A stretch of 64,000 bases of DNA from RPRB01 sp035501615 (GTDB lineage Bacteria; Myxococcota; Myxococcia; Myxococcales; Myxococcaceae). Numbering within the stretch: the stretch's first letter is position 1; every line of letters begins with the position of its first letter. The stretch lies in assembly GCA_035501615.1 (NCBI GenBank), contig DATJVY010000053.1:8165-72164 (forward strand). Direction: 5' to 3'. The notes under the pieces are model-generated. The model had not been told where the DNA came from and did not search any database. It worked only from the letters and a program-made list of their open reading frames with translations. Positions 32,630 to 41,371 of the stretch are shown in pieces. The translations under genes were made by a program, and so were the position numbers.

Positions 32630-35068
32630 TCACTCGGCGCGGAGCGCCTCCTGCGGGTCGACCCGGGTCGCGCGCTCGGCCGGCACCAGCGCCGCGGCGA
32701 CGGTCACCAGGGTGAGCATCCCGGCGGCTCCGAGCGCGGTCGGCGGATCGGACGGAGCCACCTGGTAGAGGAGCTGCTGGAACGACCGGCCGAGGAGGAG
32801 CGCACCGCCGAGTCCAGCCGCGATGCCGATGCCCCCCAGGGTCAGCGCCCGGCGGAGGATCCACCAGCGGACCGACCGCGCCGAGGCGCCGATGGCCATC
32901 CGGATGCCGATCTCCCGTGTGCGCTGCGCCACGCTGAAGGCGAGCACCCCGTACACGCCCGCGGCGGCCAGGAGCACGGCCAGCCCGGCGAAGAGCCCGA
33001 GCAGCACGCCGGCCGACCGGGGCGCCGCCACCGAATCGGAGAGCCGGTCCTCGAGCGTCTTCGAGTCGAAGAGCGACAGGCCGGGGTCCACCGCGGCCAG
33101 CTCGTGGCGCGCAGCGATGGCGAGCGGGGCCAGGGCCTGGCGGCTCCGGACGACGAAGGTCAGGCGGCTCGAGGTGTCCTGGTCCAGCGGGTAGTACATC
33201 TCGGGGCGCGGCTTCTCGCCGAGGCCGTCGTGGTGCACGTCGCCGATCACCCCGACGATGCGCCGCCACGGCTCGTGGTCCTCCGAATCTCCGGGCCGGA
33301 TCCGCCCACCCACCGGCGACTTGCCCCCCCAGAACCGCTGGACGGCCGCGGTGTTGACCAGCGCCACCGGCTCTCCCGCGGCCCGATCCGACTCCTCGAA
33401 GGTCCGCCCCTCCAGCAGCGGGATGCCCATCGCCTCGACGTACCCGGGCGAGGCGAACCGGTACTCGATGGCCGGCTCCTGCGCCTTGTCGAAGACCTGC
33501 CCCTCGATGGAGAAGTTGCCGTTGGTGTTGCTCCCGCTCAGCGGCAGATCGTTGATCGCACCGGCGAAGGTCACGCCCGGCAGGGCCCGCAGCCGCAGGA
33601 GGAACGCGGCCATCATCGCCCGCTTCGAGGGGTCGTCGGGGTAGCGCTCCTGCGGCAGCTGCACCCGGAAGGCGGTCGCCTGCTCGGGGCGAAAGCCCGG
33701 ATCCTGGCGCAGCAGACGCTGTACGCTCTGGAGGACCAGCCCGGCGCCGAGGAGCGGGGCGAGCGCGAGCGCCACCTCGAGGACCACCAGCGTCGATTGG
33801 AGCCACTGCGTCCGGTGGCCGAGCGCCGTCCGCATCTCGCCGCGGACCGCCCCCAGATCGCCCCGGGCGAGGAAGAGCGAGGGAAGCACCCCGAAGAGCG
33901 CGGTGGTCAGGACACAGAGCCCCACGCTGAAGCCGAGGACCCGGAGATCGAGACCCACCGCCTGGGCCAGCGCCGGGGTGTTGACCGGGAGCGAGTGGCG
34001 CAGCACCGAGGAGCCCGCCAGCCCGACCAGGAGCCCGAGCCCCGTCCCGGCCACCGAGAGCAGCGCCGCCTCGACCAGGAGCGCGCGGGCCACGTGCCAG
34101 CGATCCGCGCCGAGGGCCATCCGGACCGCCACCTCGCGCCGGCGTGCCGACCCGCGCGCGAGGAGGAGGTTGGCGAGGTTCACGCAGGCGATGAGCAGGA
34201 CCAGCGCGACCACCGCTCCGAGCGCACCGAGCGAGGCGCGTGCCGGCCCGAGGAGCTCGTCCGCCCAGGGCACGACGAGGATCCCGTGGTGCTGATAGTC
34301 GGGGTTCTCGCGCATGATCGAATGGACCACCGCGAGGAGGTCCCTCTGCGCGGCGGCGACGGTGACTCCCGGGGCGAGGCGGCCGACGGCATTCATGAAG
34401 TGCGTCCCGCGCGGGGCGGCCGGGTCGTTCTGCAGCGGCACCCAGACGTCGGAGTCGCCGTTCCAGTGGGGCTGCGCGCGGACCACGCCGAGCACGGTGT
34501 GATCGCGCCCGTCGAGGCGGATGGTGGACCCCACGATGTCGGGACGTCCGGCGAAGTGGGTGCGCCAGAAGCGCTCCCCGAGCATCGCCACCGCCGGGCC
34601 TCCGAGCCGGTCCTCGTCCTCGGAGAACTCCCTGCCCAGGAGCGGCGGCAGCCCGAGCACGCGCATGGCACCGGCGTTCATCCGCTGGGTGGAGACCCGC
34701 AGCGGCTCGGCATCCCCGCTGAGGCTCTTGTTGGTCTGGGCGAAGAGCGCCAGCCCGGTCAGGGTCCGCGCCTGGGTGGCCCAGTCGTGGGCATCGGGCA
34801 CCGACGTCGATGCCCGCGGCACGTCGGGCTGCACGTCGTAGATGCGCACCAGCTGCTCCGGGGCTCGGTAGGCGAGCGGCCGGAGCAGGACCGCGTTGAC
34901 CAGGGTGAACACCGCGGTGGTCGCACCGGTGGCGAGCGCCAGGGTCAGGACCGCCGTCGCGGTGAAGCCCCGATCGTGCAGGAGGCGCCGGGCACCGATC
35001 CGGACGTCCTTCCCGATCCCGGCGAGGAGGGGCGAGTGGTCCTTCTGGCTGGCGGGGCGGGCGCGCAT
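32630..35068 (-). CDS. ADOP-type MacB/FtsX permease (duplicated orphan permease)
   Basis: 812-residue permease made of two MacB-PCD/FtsX units in tandem: N-terminal helix (about 35-63), first periplasmic core (65-270), three helices (about 275-420), a second helix near 440, second periplasmic core and three C-terminal helices ending VPAERATRVDPQEALRAE. This matches the 'acidobacterial duplicated orphan permease' class, which is typically found without a neighbouring ATPase, as here. Substrate unknown. It separates phoH from pgpH, normally adjacent, so it was probably inserted into that operon. A 204-bp gap precedes pgpH. Confidence 0.85.
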   Translation of the reverse strand: MRARPASQKDHSPLLAGIGKDVRIGARRLLHDRGFTATAVLTLALATGATTAVFTLVNAVLLRPLAYRAPEQLVRIYDVQPDVPRASTSVPDAHDWATQARTLTGLALFAQTNKSLSGDAEPLRVSTQRMNAGAMRVLGLPPLLGREFSEDEDRLGGPAVAMLGERFWRTHFAGRPDIVGSTIRLDGRDHTVLGVVRAQPHWNGDSDVWVPLQNDPAAPRGTHFMNAVGRLAPGVTVAAAQRDLLAVVHSIMRENPDYQHHGILVVPWADELLGPARASLGALGAVVALVLLIACVNLANLLLARGSARRREVAVRMALGADRWHVARALLVEAALLSVAGTGLGLLVGLAGSSVLRHSLPVNTPALAQAVGLDLRVLGFSVGLCVLTTALFGVLPSLFLARGDLGAVRGEMRTALGHRTQWLQSTLVVLEVALALAPLLGAGLVLQSVQRLLRQDPGFRPEQATAFRVQLPQERYPDDPSKRAMMAAFLLRLRALPGVTFAGAINDLPLSGSNTNGNFSIEGQVFDKAQEPAIEYRFASPGYVEAMGIPLLEGRTFEESDRAAGEPVALVNTAAVQRFWGGKSPVGGRIRPGDSEDHEPWRRIVGVIGDVHHDGLGEKPRPEMYYPLDQDTSSRLTFVVRSRQALAPLAIAARHELAAVDPGLSLFDSKTLEDRLSDSVAAPRSAGVLLGLFAGLAVLLAAAGVYGVLAFSVAQRTREIGIRMAIGASARSVRWWILRRALTLGGIGIAAGLGGALLLGRSFQQLLYQVAPSDPPTALGAAGMLTLVTVAAALVPAERATRVDPQEALRAE

Positions 35069-35090
35069 GGAGCGTCGGCTTCAGCGAACC

Positions 35091-35123
35091 GCGTGCCAGG
35101 AGGCTCCTCCGGAGGAGGCACGC
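35091..35123. repeat. Strong inverted repeat between phoH and the ADOP permease
   Basis: GCGTGCC (35091-35097) and GGCACGC (35117-35123) form a perfect 7-bp outer stem. Inside lies the 14-base perfect palindrome CTCCTCCGGAGGAG (35104-35117). It sits 23 bp before the permease start, in the 145-bp gap after phoH. It may terminate phoH transcription, hide a ribosome-binding sequence, or be an operator. No T-tract follows. Confidence 0.5.
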
Positions 35124-35213
35124 AACCCGGCGGAAGCAGGGGCAGGCTCGGGACCGGGCATCCCATTTCCGGACAGCGGCGCTCGATCGTGGCGACCGCG
35201 CGCCGCTGGTGCC

Positions 35214-36302
35214 TCACTCCCTCGAGGGCTCGGCGGGACCGGGCGGATCCTCCGACTCTGCGGGCGCGGGCTCCCCCTGGGGCGCCGGCTCCGCGCGCGC
35301 CGCCTCCGCCTTCGCCTCGGCCTCCGAGCGGTCGTAGGCGCGGATGACCTCCTGGACCAGCGGGTGGCGAACCACGTCCACCTCGGTGAAGGTACAGAAG
35401 CCGATCCCCTCCACGCCGTCGAGGATCCGCCTCGCGTGCGACAGCCCCGAGGCCTTCCCCAGCGGCAGGTCGACCTGGGTGACGTCCCCGGTCACCACTG
35501 CCTTGCTGTGAAAGCCGAGACGGGTGAGGAACATCTTCATCTGCTCGACGGTCGTGTTCTGGGCCTCGTCGAGGATGACGAACGCGTCGTTCAGCGTCCG
35601 GCCGCGCATGAAGGCCAGCGGTGCGACCTCCACCGTGCCCTGCTCCACGAGCTGCGCCGCGCGGCCCATGTCCATCATGTCGTGGAGCGCGTCGTAGAGG
35701 GGGCGAAGGTAGGGGTTCACCTTCTCCGCCAGGTCTCCGGGAAGGAAGCCCAGCTTCTCACCGGCCTCCACCGCCGGGCGGGCGAGGATGATGCGCTTCA
35801 CGCTCCGGGCCTGCAGCGCGGCCACGGCCATCGCCATCGCCAGGTAGGTCTTCCCGGTCCCGGCCGGGCCGATGCCGAACACGATGTCGTGCCGCCGGAT
35901 GGCGTCGACGTAGCGCTTCTGGTTCAGGCTCTTCGGGGACACGTTGCGCCCCGCCCGGGAGAGCACCGGGCCCAGCAGGAGGCTGTCCAGTCCCTGCTCC
36001 GCGGGGGAGCCGCGGCCGAGCATCTTCAGGCCCTGCTCGACGTCCTCGCGCCCCACCGACTGGCCTGCGCGGAGGACGGTCTCGAGCTGCTCCACCAGCC
36101 GCACCGCGGAGGCCACGGCGTCCGCCGGCCCGGAGAGGTGGAGCTCCGTCCCGCGCTGCCCCACCCGCACTCCCAGGCGCCGCTCGATGGCCTTGAGGTT
36201 CTCGCCGTGGTTGCCGGACACGCCGAGGGCGACGTCGTTGTCCCGGAGGTCCACCCGGGCGGTGGTCACGAGCGCGGTGTCACGGGGCGAAGCGGTGGGC
36301 AA
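35214..36302 (-). CDS. phoH: PhoH-family ATPase
   Basis: 362-residue cytoplasmic P-loop protein with an N-terminal KH-like segment (about 20-90), then Walker A GPAGTGKT, LARPAVEAGEKLGFLPGD and Walker B AFVILDEAQN, all typical of PhoH/YbeZ. PhoH is thought to act with YbeY in RNA processing; its conserved linkage fits ybeY being two genes downstream. The tail is Ala/Glu/Pro-rich (about 325-362). The start is TTG 36302, supported by an AAGGA ribosome-binding site 5 bp upstream; GTG 36269 is an alternative. Confidence 0.92.
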   Translation of the reverse strand: MPTASPRDTALVTTARVDLRDNDVALGVSGNHGENLKAIERRLGVRVGQRGTELHLSGPADAVASAVRLVEQLETVLRAGQSVGREDVEQGLKMLGRGSPAEQGLDSLLLGPVLSRAGRNVSPKSLNQKRYVDAIRRHDIVFGIGPAGTGKTYLAMAMAVAALQARSVKRIILARPAVEAGEKLGFLPGDLAEKVNPYLRPLYDALHDMMDMGRAAQLVEQGTVEVAPLAFMRGRTLNDAFVILDEAQNTTVEQMKMFLTRLGFHSKAVVTGDVTQVDLPLGKASGLSHARRILDGVEGIGFCTFTEVDVVRHPLVQEVIRAYDRSEAEAKAEAARAEPAPQGEPAPAESEDPPGPAEPSRE

Positions 36303-36353
36303 CGGTTCCTTTCAGGTGCGTCCTCCGGGAGGGCGCGTCAGCAGACGGAGAGG

Positions 36354-37481
36354 CTAGCGCAAGGGCGGCAGGAGGATGAACTCCTGGGGTCCCACCCGGC
36401 GGTAGTAGTAACGCTCCGCCCAGGGAAACCGCACGTCGCTGGGCGAGAGGAGCCCCTGCTCGACCAGGGCCTCGAGCGACGTCGGCACGTCCCCCCGCTC
36501 GAGCCGGTACACCGCCAGGGCCCCCTCGATCCGGCTCACCTGGGCGCGGGTGATCTGCTGGCGCAGCACGCCCTCGGCGAACCCCGCTCCGGTGCTGGTG
36601 CGGACCGCCCACGGGTTGAGCTGGGTTCCGAGGAGCACGCCCACGATCCCCGCCAGCACCACCATGCTCACCGCCAGGCGGCCCAGGGCACCGCGCACCC
36701 GGTCGCCGAGGCCGATGTCGTCCTCGGGCAGGTCCGGCTCGCCCACCGGCATCAGCGCCGTGACGTGGCCGAGGTTGGCGAGGTTGCAGAGCGCCTTGCA
36801 GGTCTCGAACTCGCCGAGGCAGGAGAGGTCGATGAGCTTCCGCACGTCGCGGTAGCCGTTCACCAGGCTATAGACGCGCCGCTCGAAGGGCCCGATGGAT
36901 GCGAACTCGGGGACCGGTTCGCTGGCGAGATTCTCCACCGGGAGCGGCTTCCCCGCCGCGAAGACCAGGTCGTAGCGGGGGATCCGCTTCCGGATCACCG
37001 GCCACTCGTCGACCATCCGGAAGCCTTCCATCAGCACCGACTCGGCACGGACGGGATCCAGGTCGTGGGTGTCGTGGTGGACGGGCCCCTGCTCGAACTC
37101 GTAGGTCCCGGTCTTCCAGGTGAAGAGCCGGTAGAGCGTCTCGTTGAACTGCAGCTGCGCCATCCGCCGGTACTGGTCCTTGGTCAGCACCCCCTGCGAG
37201 ATGAGGCAGTCCCCCAGCCGCTGGAGCGACCGCTTCTGGGTCTCCAGGGCCATCTCCAGCTGGCCCTCGGTGATCAGCTCGGCGCGGACCAGGAGGTGGC
37301 CGAAGAGGTCCCGGCGCTTCTTGGTGGCGCTCTCGGCGGAGACGATCGCCCCGTCGACGAAGCCCACCTTCACCTCCTGGTCCTTGCTCCGGAGGTGGAG
37401 GACGCCGGTCTTCTGCTGCTGGGCGATGAGCTGGAGGATGTCGGCGATCCCGAAGTCCTTCAGCGTTCCGGCGAGAGCCAT
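36354..37481 (-). CDS. DUF4388 (PATAN-like) protein with one transmembrane helix
   Basis: 375-residue protein. The N-terminus MALAGTLKDFGIADILQLIAQQQKTGVLHL is a clear DUF4388 domain (about 1-100), a module common in myxobacterial gliding and signalling proteins. Residues 100-260 form a second helical part with FNETLYRLFTWKTG. A single membrane helix lies at about 275-295. The last 60 residues resemble the C-terminus of type II secretion/pilin-like proteins (DVPTSLEALVEQGLLSPSDVRFPWAERYYYR). Function unknown. It lies 11 bp after the large TPR gene and 51 bp before phoH. Confidence 0.85.
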   Translation of the reverse strand: MALAGTLKDFGIADILQLIAQQQKTGVLHLRSKDQEVKVGFVDGAIVSAESATKKRRDLFGHLLVRAELITEGQLEMALETQKRSLQRLGDCLISQGVLTKDQYRRMAQLQFNETLYRLFTWKTGTYEFEQGPVHHDTHDLDPVRAESVLMEGFRMVDEWPVIRKRIPRYDLVFAAGKPLPVENLASEPVPEFASIGPFERRVYSLVNGYRDVRKLIDLSCLGEFETCKALCNLANLGHVTALMPVGEPDLPEDDIGLGDRVRGALGRLAVSMVVLAGIVGVLLGTQLNPWAVRTSTGAGFAEGVLRQQITRAQVSRIEGALAVYRLERGDVPTSLEALVEQGLLSPSDVRFPWAERYYYRRVGPQEFILLPPLR

Positions 37482-37492
37482 GGCCTAGAGCA

Positions 37493-39658
37493 CTAGCTCC
37501 TCTCCCGCGCCAGGTGGCGAAGCGAGGCGGCCCAGGTCACCGCCAGGAGGAGGAGCGCCAGCCCGAGCCAGCCGGCCGCACCGGGGGAGATTCCCGGGGT
37601 GCGGAGCAGCCCCTCGCGGTTGACGGCGACCGTGATCCCGAAGGCGAAGACGAACGCGTGAAGCGCGCCCCGAAGCGGAAGCCCGGTGAAGAGGTGGCCC
37701 GCTCCCGACCAGAGAAGCCCCAGGGCATAGGCCTGCCTGCTCACCCAGGCCTGGTGGTGGCGGACTTCCATCTCCTTGTTCACCCGGGCCATCGGCGCCA
37801 CCTTGCCGCGGCGGGTGTAGACGTTGACGCACTGGTGGCAGAGCAGGCTGTTCTCCACCAGCTCGGGGTCGCAGCGGCGGCACACCGCCCGCCCGCACTT
37901 GTGGCAGGCCCGGCTCACGCCGCGGCCGCCGCGCACGAACCCCAGCCCGGCGAGCACGGCGACTCCGGCCAGCGGGACGAGCACCGCGGCGCTGGGCTCG
38001 AGGTCCCCCACCAGGCTCTGGCCGAGCTGCGCGGTGACCCGGCCCCGCCGCTCCTGGCCGTCGGTGACCTGGGGCTCGGAGCGGGACAGCGCCGGGCTCA
38101 GGAGGGTGAGGTTCATCGCCGGGCGGCTGTCCGGTGGGTCGGCCCGGGTCATGAGCTGCTCGTCGAGGCGCTGCGCGGCCGCGGCCGAGTTCTGGGCCCG
38201 GTCGAGCTCCGGACCCACCGCGTCGTCGGACAGGGTCCGGGCCCGCCGGCGGTAGACCCGCGAGACGTTCCACAATGGATCGGGCAGCGTGGGATCGGCC
38301 TCGCTGGCCTTCGTGTACACGGCGATCGCCTCCGGCCAGCGCGTCTCGGCGAAGGCCACGTTGCCGAGCAGGGTCTGGGCGCGGGCGTCGTTGGCCCGGA
38401 GGGCGAGCGCCTTCTCGGCATGCCCGCGCGCAGCGTCGAGCTTGCCCCGCCGGAGCTCGTAGCGGGCGAGGGCGTAGACCTCGGGGTACGTCGCCTTGCT
38501 CGCCGCGAGGCGTGCCTGCACGTGGGTCGCGGCGTCGGAGGCCTCGAGGCCGCCCCGCTCGAGCTGGAGCACGTCCTCGGCCGGGGTGCCGGCGAAGGTG
38601 GTGGCCTGCACCAGGGCCCCGGCGAGCGGCGGCACCAGGCACGCGCCGGCCAGCAGCACCCCGAGGAGCCAGCGCTCCCGGGGCTCGAGGTAGAGGGTCA
38701 CCGCGGCGAAGAGCACCAGCGAGGGGAGCAGGAGCCCCAGCCGGAACACCCAGGGCAGGAGGAGGAGCAGCACCAGCAGCGACCCTGCCTGCCAGCGCGA
38801 CACGCCGCGGGGGAAGGCGTGGTGCACGTCGTGGACCAGGGAAGGCACGGTGCGGAGGAAGAGCACCACCAGCGCGGCGAGTGCGGTGGCGAGCCAGGCG
38901 ACCAGGAACGTCGCGCCGACGTCCGCCAGCAGCCCCCGGCTCCAGCGCGGGTCGGCAAGCGCGGCGCGGACGGCGTTGCGCGCGTCGGCCCAGAGGCGGC
39001 GGAAGTCGAAGGGGTCGTTCCCGAGGTGCGCACGGAGCAGGCCCCAGTGCGCATCGGCCACGTCCGGCGAGAGGGCCACCGCGGAGAGCGCCAGCTCCTC
39101 TGCCCCGGCGCCGTCGCGGCCGGCGGCACGGACGCGCGCGCCCCGGACCAGCGCGAGGCTCACCGACTCGAGATCGGCGATGGCCAGGGTCTCGCGCAGC
39201 TCCGCCAGCCGCTCCCGCGAGGCGCGGGACGCCTTCGGGTCCCGGACCCGCTCTGCCTCCTTCCAGGCGTCGAAGGCCTGGACGATCGCCGCGTCGCCCT
39301 CGGTGGGAACGAGGAGGGGTGGCGGGGGCGTGCGGTCGCGGGCCGGCGCCGCGGGAGCGACCGGCGGAGGGGCCGGAGCGGGCGGGGGCGTCTTCGGGGT
39401 GTGCCGGGCCGGCGCGGGGCGCGGGGCCTCCTGGGGCTGCACCTCGGCCGGCTCTGCGTCCGCGGCCGGAGCCTGGACCGGCGCCGGAGGCGGCTGGCGG
39501 GTCCGGGCAGGACGCGGGGCGGTGGTGTCGGGGGCGAGCTCGTCCACCGGGCGGGGCGGCTCGATCTGCGCCGCTCCCGGGCCCGCGGCCAGGAGCACGA
39601 CGATGGCGAGGAGCGCGGGGGCCGCGCGGAGGGGGGGCATCGGAACGCGGTCACCCAT
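37493..39658 (-). CDS. Exported-signal TPR membrane protein with zinc finger
   Basis: 721-residue protein of unknown function. It has a signal peptide or anchor (about 7-30), a Pro/Ala-rich linker to about 120, a helical part, several membrane helices in the middle, TPR-like repeats (ARYELRRGKLDAARGHAEKA; LLGNVAFAETRWPEAIAVY), a further helix, a zinc cluster (CHKCGRAVCRRC...CHQC, from about 585) and two or three C-terminal helices. ATG 39658 is chosen; ATG 39640 is possible. It is divergent from mazG across only 17 bp. The domain mix suggests a membrane scaffold, but no partner is evident except the adjacent DUF4388 gene. Confidence 0.82.
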   Translation of the reverse strand: MGDRVPMPPLRAAPALLAIVVLLAAGPGAAQIEPPRPVDELAPDTTAPRPARTRQPPPAPVQAPAADAEPAEVQPQEAPRPAPARHTPKTPPPAPAPPPVAPAAPARDRTPPPPLLVPTEGDAAIVQAFDAWKEAERVRDPKASRASRERLAELRETLAIADLESVSLALVRGARVRAAGRDGAGAEELALSAVALSPDVADAHWGLLRAHLGNDPFDFRRLWADARNAVRAALADPRWSRGLLADVGATFLVAWLATALAALVVLFLRTVPSLVHDVHHAFPRGVSRWQAGSLLVLLLLLPWVFRLGLLLPSLVLFAAVTLYLEPRERWLLGVLLAGACLVPPLAGALVQATTFAGTPAEDVLQLERGGLEASDAATHVQARLAASKATYPEVYALARYELRRGKLDAARGHAEKALALRANDARAQTLLGNVAFAETRWPEAIAVYTKASEADPTLPDPLWNVSRVYRRRARTLSDDAVGPELDRAQNSAAAAQRLDEQLMTRADPPDSRPAMNLTLLSPALSRSEPQVTDGQERRGRVTAQLGQSLVGDLEPSAAVLVPLAGVAVLAGLGFVRGGRGVSRACHKCGRAVCRRCDPELVENSLLCHQCVNVYTRRGKVAPMARVNKEMEVRHHQAWVSRQAYALGLLWSGAGHLFTGLPLRGALHAFVFAFGITVAVNREGLLRTPGISPGAAGWLGLALLLLAVTWAASLRHLARERS

Positions 39659-39675
39659 GATAGGCGAGTCGGCGC

Positions 39676-40815
39676 ATGGCACGCACCGGAGAGGCGATGG
39701 AGCGGCTGGAGGAGATCATGCGCACCCTGCGTGCCGAGGGCGGATGCCCGTGGGACCGCGCGCAGGACATCCGCACCCTTCGCCCCTACCTCGTGGAGGA
39801 GACCTACGAGGTGCTCGACGAGATGGACCGGGTAGGCGAGGGTGGACCCTGGCGGGGACTCTGCGAGGAGCTGGGAGATCTCCTCTTCCAGATCGTCTTC
39901 CACGCGCGGCTGGCGACGGAGCTCGGTGAGTTCGGTCTGGCCGACGTGGCGACCGCCATCGCGGACAAGATCGTCTCCCGGCATCCGCACGTCTTCGAGG
40001 GGAAGACCGTCGGCGGCGCCGAGGAGGTGCTGCAGAACTGGGCGCGCCTCAAGGCGGAGGAGCGCCGCCGCAAGCACGGCCGCGAGGGCTCGGTGCTCGA
40101 CGGCGTGCCCTCCGCGGCGCCCGCGCTTCTGCGCGCCGAGAGGCTCACCGAGAAGGCCTCGCGCATCGGCTTCGACTGGCCGGATCTCTGCGGAGTCCGG
40201 GAAAAGCTCGCCGAGGAGCTGGGCGAGCTCGACCGCGCCCTCGCCTCGAAGGACACCGTCGCCATCGAGCACGAGCTGGGCGACGTTCTCTTCAGCCTGG
40301 CCAACCTCGCGCGCTTCACCGCCACCCCTGCCGAGGACGCGCTCCGGGCGGCGAACGGACGGTTCACCCGGCGATTCCACACGGTAGAGGAGGGGCTCCG
40401 CGCGCGCGGCGTGGCGTTCGGCACGGCGACGCTCACCGAGATGGACGCGCTCTGGCAGGAGGCGAAGGCGGCCGAGTCCGGGCTCCCTCCGCCCCGGACC
40501 GCCGTGCGCGCGGTGGTGGCCCGCGTCGAGCTCATGGCTCCGGAGCCTGCCCGTGCCCACGGCTTCTGGTCGACGATCGCGCCGGTCCTGGGCTGGACGG
40601 TCGAGGTGGACGGCGGCGCGTGGTCCGTGGAAACGCCGGGGCTGTGCTTTTCCTACGCTCCGGGCCCCGCCGCTCCGGTGACGCTGGGGGTGGAGGCGCC
40701 CGGGCTCGGTCCGGACACGCCCGGTCGGGTGCGCGCCGCCGGAGGGCTCGTCGTCTCCGAGCGCCCGCTGGTCCTTCGCGACCCGGTGGGCACGTGTATT
40801 CAGGTCCGGGAATGA
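39676..40815 (+). CDS. mazG: MazG nucleotide pyrophosphohydrolase fused to a glyoxalase/VOC-like domain
   Basis: 379 residues; normal MazG is about 260-270. Residues 1-268 contain two MazG repeats: GGCPWDRAQDIRTLRPYLVEETYEV and EELGDLLFQIVFHARL, then EELGELDRAL and HELGDVLFSLANLARF. MazG hydrolyses NTPs to NMP plus pyrophosphate and helps clean the nucleotide pool. Residues 277-379 add a VOC-superfamily-like unit: VARVELMAPEPARAHGFW near the start, a GGAWSV strand, PVTLGVEAPG and DPVGTCIQV at the end. I know no described MazG-VOC fusion; its role is unknown. ATG 39697 is an alternative start. Confidence 0.88.
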   Translation: MARTGEAMERLEEIMRTLRAEGGCPWDRAQDIRTLRPYLVEETYEVLDEMDRVGEGGPWRGLCEELGDLLFQIVFHARLATELGEFGLADVATAIADKIVSRHPHVFEGKTVGGAEEVLQNWARLKAEERRRKHGREGSVLDGVPSAAPALLRAERLTEKASRIGFDWPDLCGVREKLAEELGELDRALASKDTVAIEHELGDVLFSLANLARFTATPAEDALRAANGRFTRRFHTVEEGLRARGVAFGTATLTEMDALWQEAKAAESGLPPPRTAVRAVVARVELMAPEPARAHGFWSTIAPVLGWTVEVDGGAWSVETPGLCFSYAPGPAAPVTLGVEAPGLGPDTPGRVRAAGGLVVSERPLVLRDPVGTCIQVRE

Positions 40816-41086
40816 GCCCCGGGGTTCCCACAGGACTTGTGTGGAAACTGGGGAGAACGCTGTGGACCGTGACAACCGCGAGGCGAGCGGGTGGCAACCG
40901 GCCGGGCGTGCAGAAAGTTTCAGCGCCCGACACCTTCGAGCAAGCACGCGGCGTTAGGCGGTCCAGAAGGCCCACTTCTCCACAAGCAACCTGGTCCAGG
41001 GTCCCGGGGACCGGCCCGCAGAAGGCGCCCCCCGAGAGGGGGTCGCTCTTGACGGCCGGGAGTGCGGCGACTAGGGAGGGCCGCCC
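40816..41086. other. 271-bp intergenic region with CCACA motif cluster
   Basis: The longest gene-free stretch in the window, between mazG and rpsT. It contains four CCACA/TGTGG cores: 40828-40832, 40840-40844, 40861-40865 and 40980-40984. The last, TTCTCCACA (40976-40984), differs from the E. coli DnaA box by one base. No ORF or tRNA is seen. The strong rpsT ribosome-binding site GGGAGGG is at its right end. It must hold the rpsT promoter, but I cannot fix its position. Confidence 0.4.
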
Positions 41087-41356
41087 GTGGCAAACACCAA
41101 GTCAGCCCAGAAGCGGAACCGGCAGGCGCTGAAGCGCCGTGCGCGGAACCAGGCCGTCCGGACGCAGGTGAAGTCGGCCGTCAAGAAGGCGCGCGAGGCG
41201 CTGGCCTCGAAGGACCCGACCCGGCTCCAGGAAGCCCTCCGCGCCGCGGCGCGGACGCTGGACAAGGCCGCGAGCAAGGGCGTGCTCCACGCGAAGAACG
41301 CGAGCCGTCGCATCGCCCGGCTCGCCGCCGCCGCCCAGGCCGCCCGCGGCGCCTGA
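41087..41356 (+). CDS. rpsT: 30S ribosomal protein S20
   Basis: 89-residue Lys/Arg/Ala-rich protein that binds 16S rRNA early in 30S assembly. The start MANTKSAQKRNRQALKRRARNQ is diagnostic of S20, and the three-helix bundle pattern extends to NASRRIARLAAAAQAARGA. The start codon is GTG 41087, 7 bp after a strong GGAGG. It is a single-gene unit facing lptE, from which its stop is separated by 15 bp. Confidence 0.97.
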   Translation: MANTKSAQKRNRQALKRRARNQAVRTQVKSAVKKAREALASKDPTRLQEALRAAARTLDKAASKGVLHAKNASRRIARLAAAAQAARGA

Positions 41357-41371
41357 GGGCGCTCGCGCTCC

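Noticed and set aside
41049..41077. TTGACG-17-TAGGGA as an rpsT promoter
   Set aside because: The -10 would overlap the rpsT ribosome-binding site and leave almost no leader, so it cannot drive the gene with that Shine-Dalgarno sequence.
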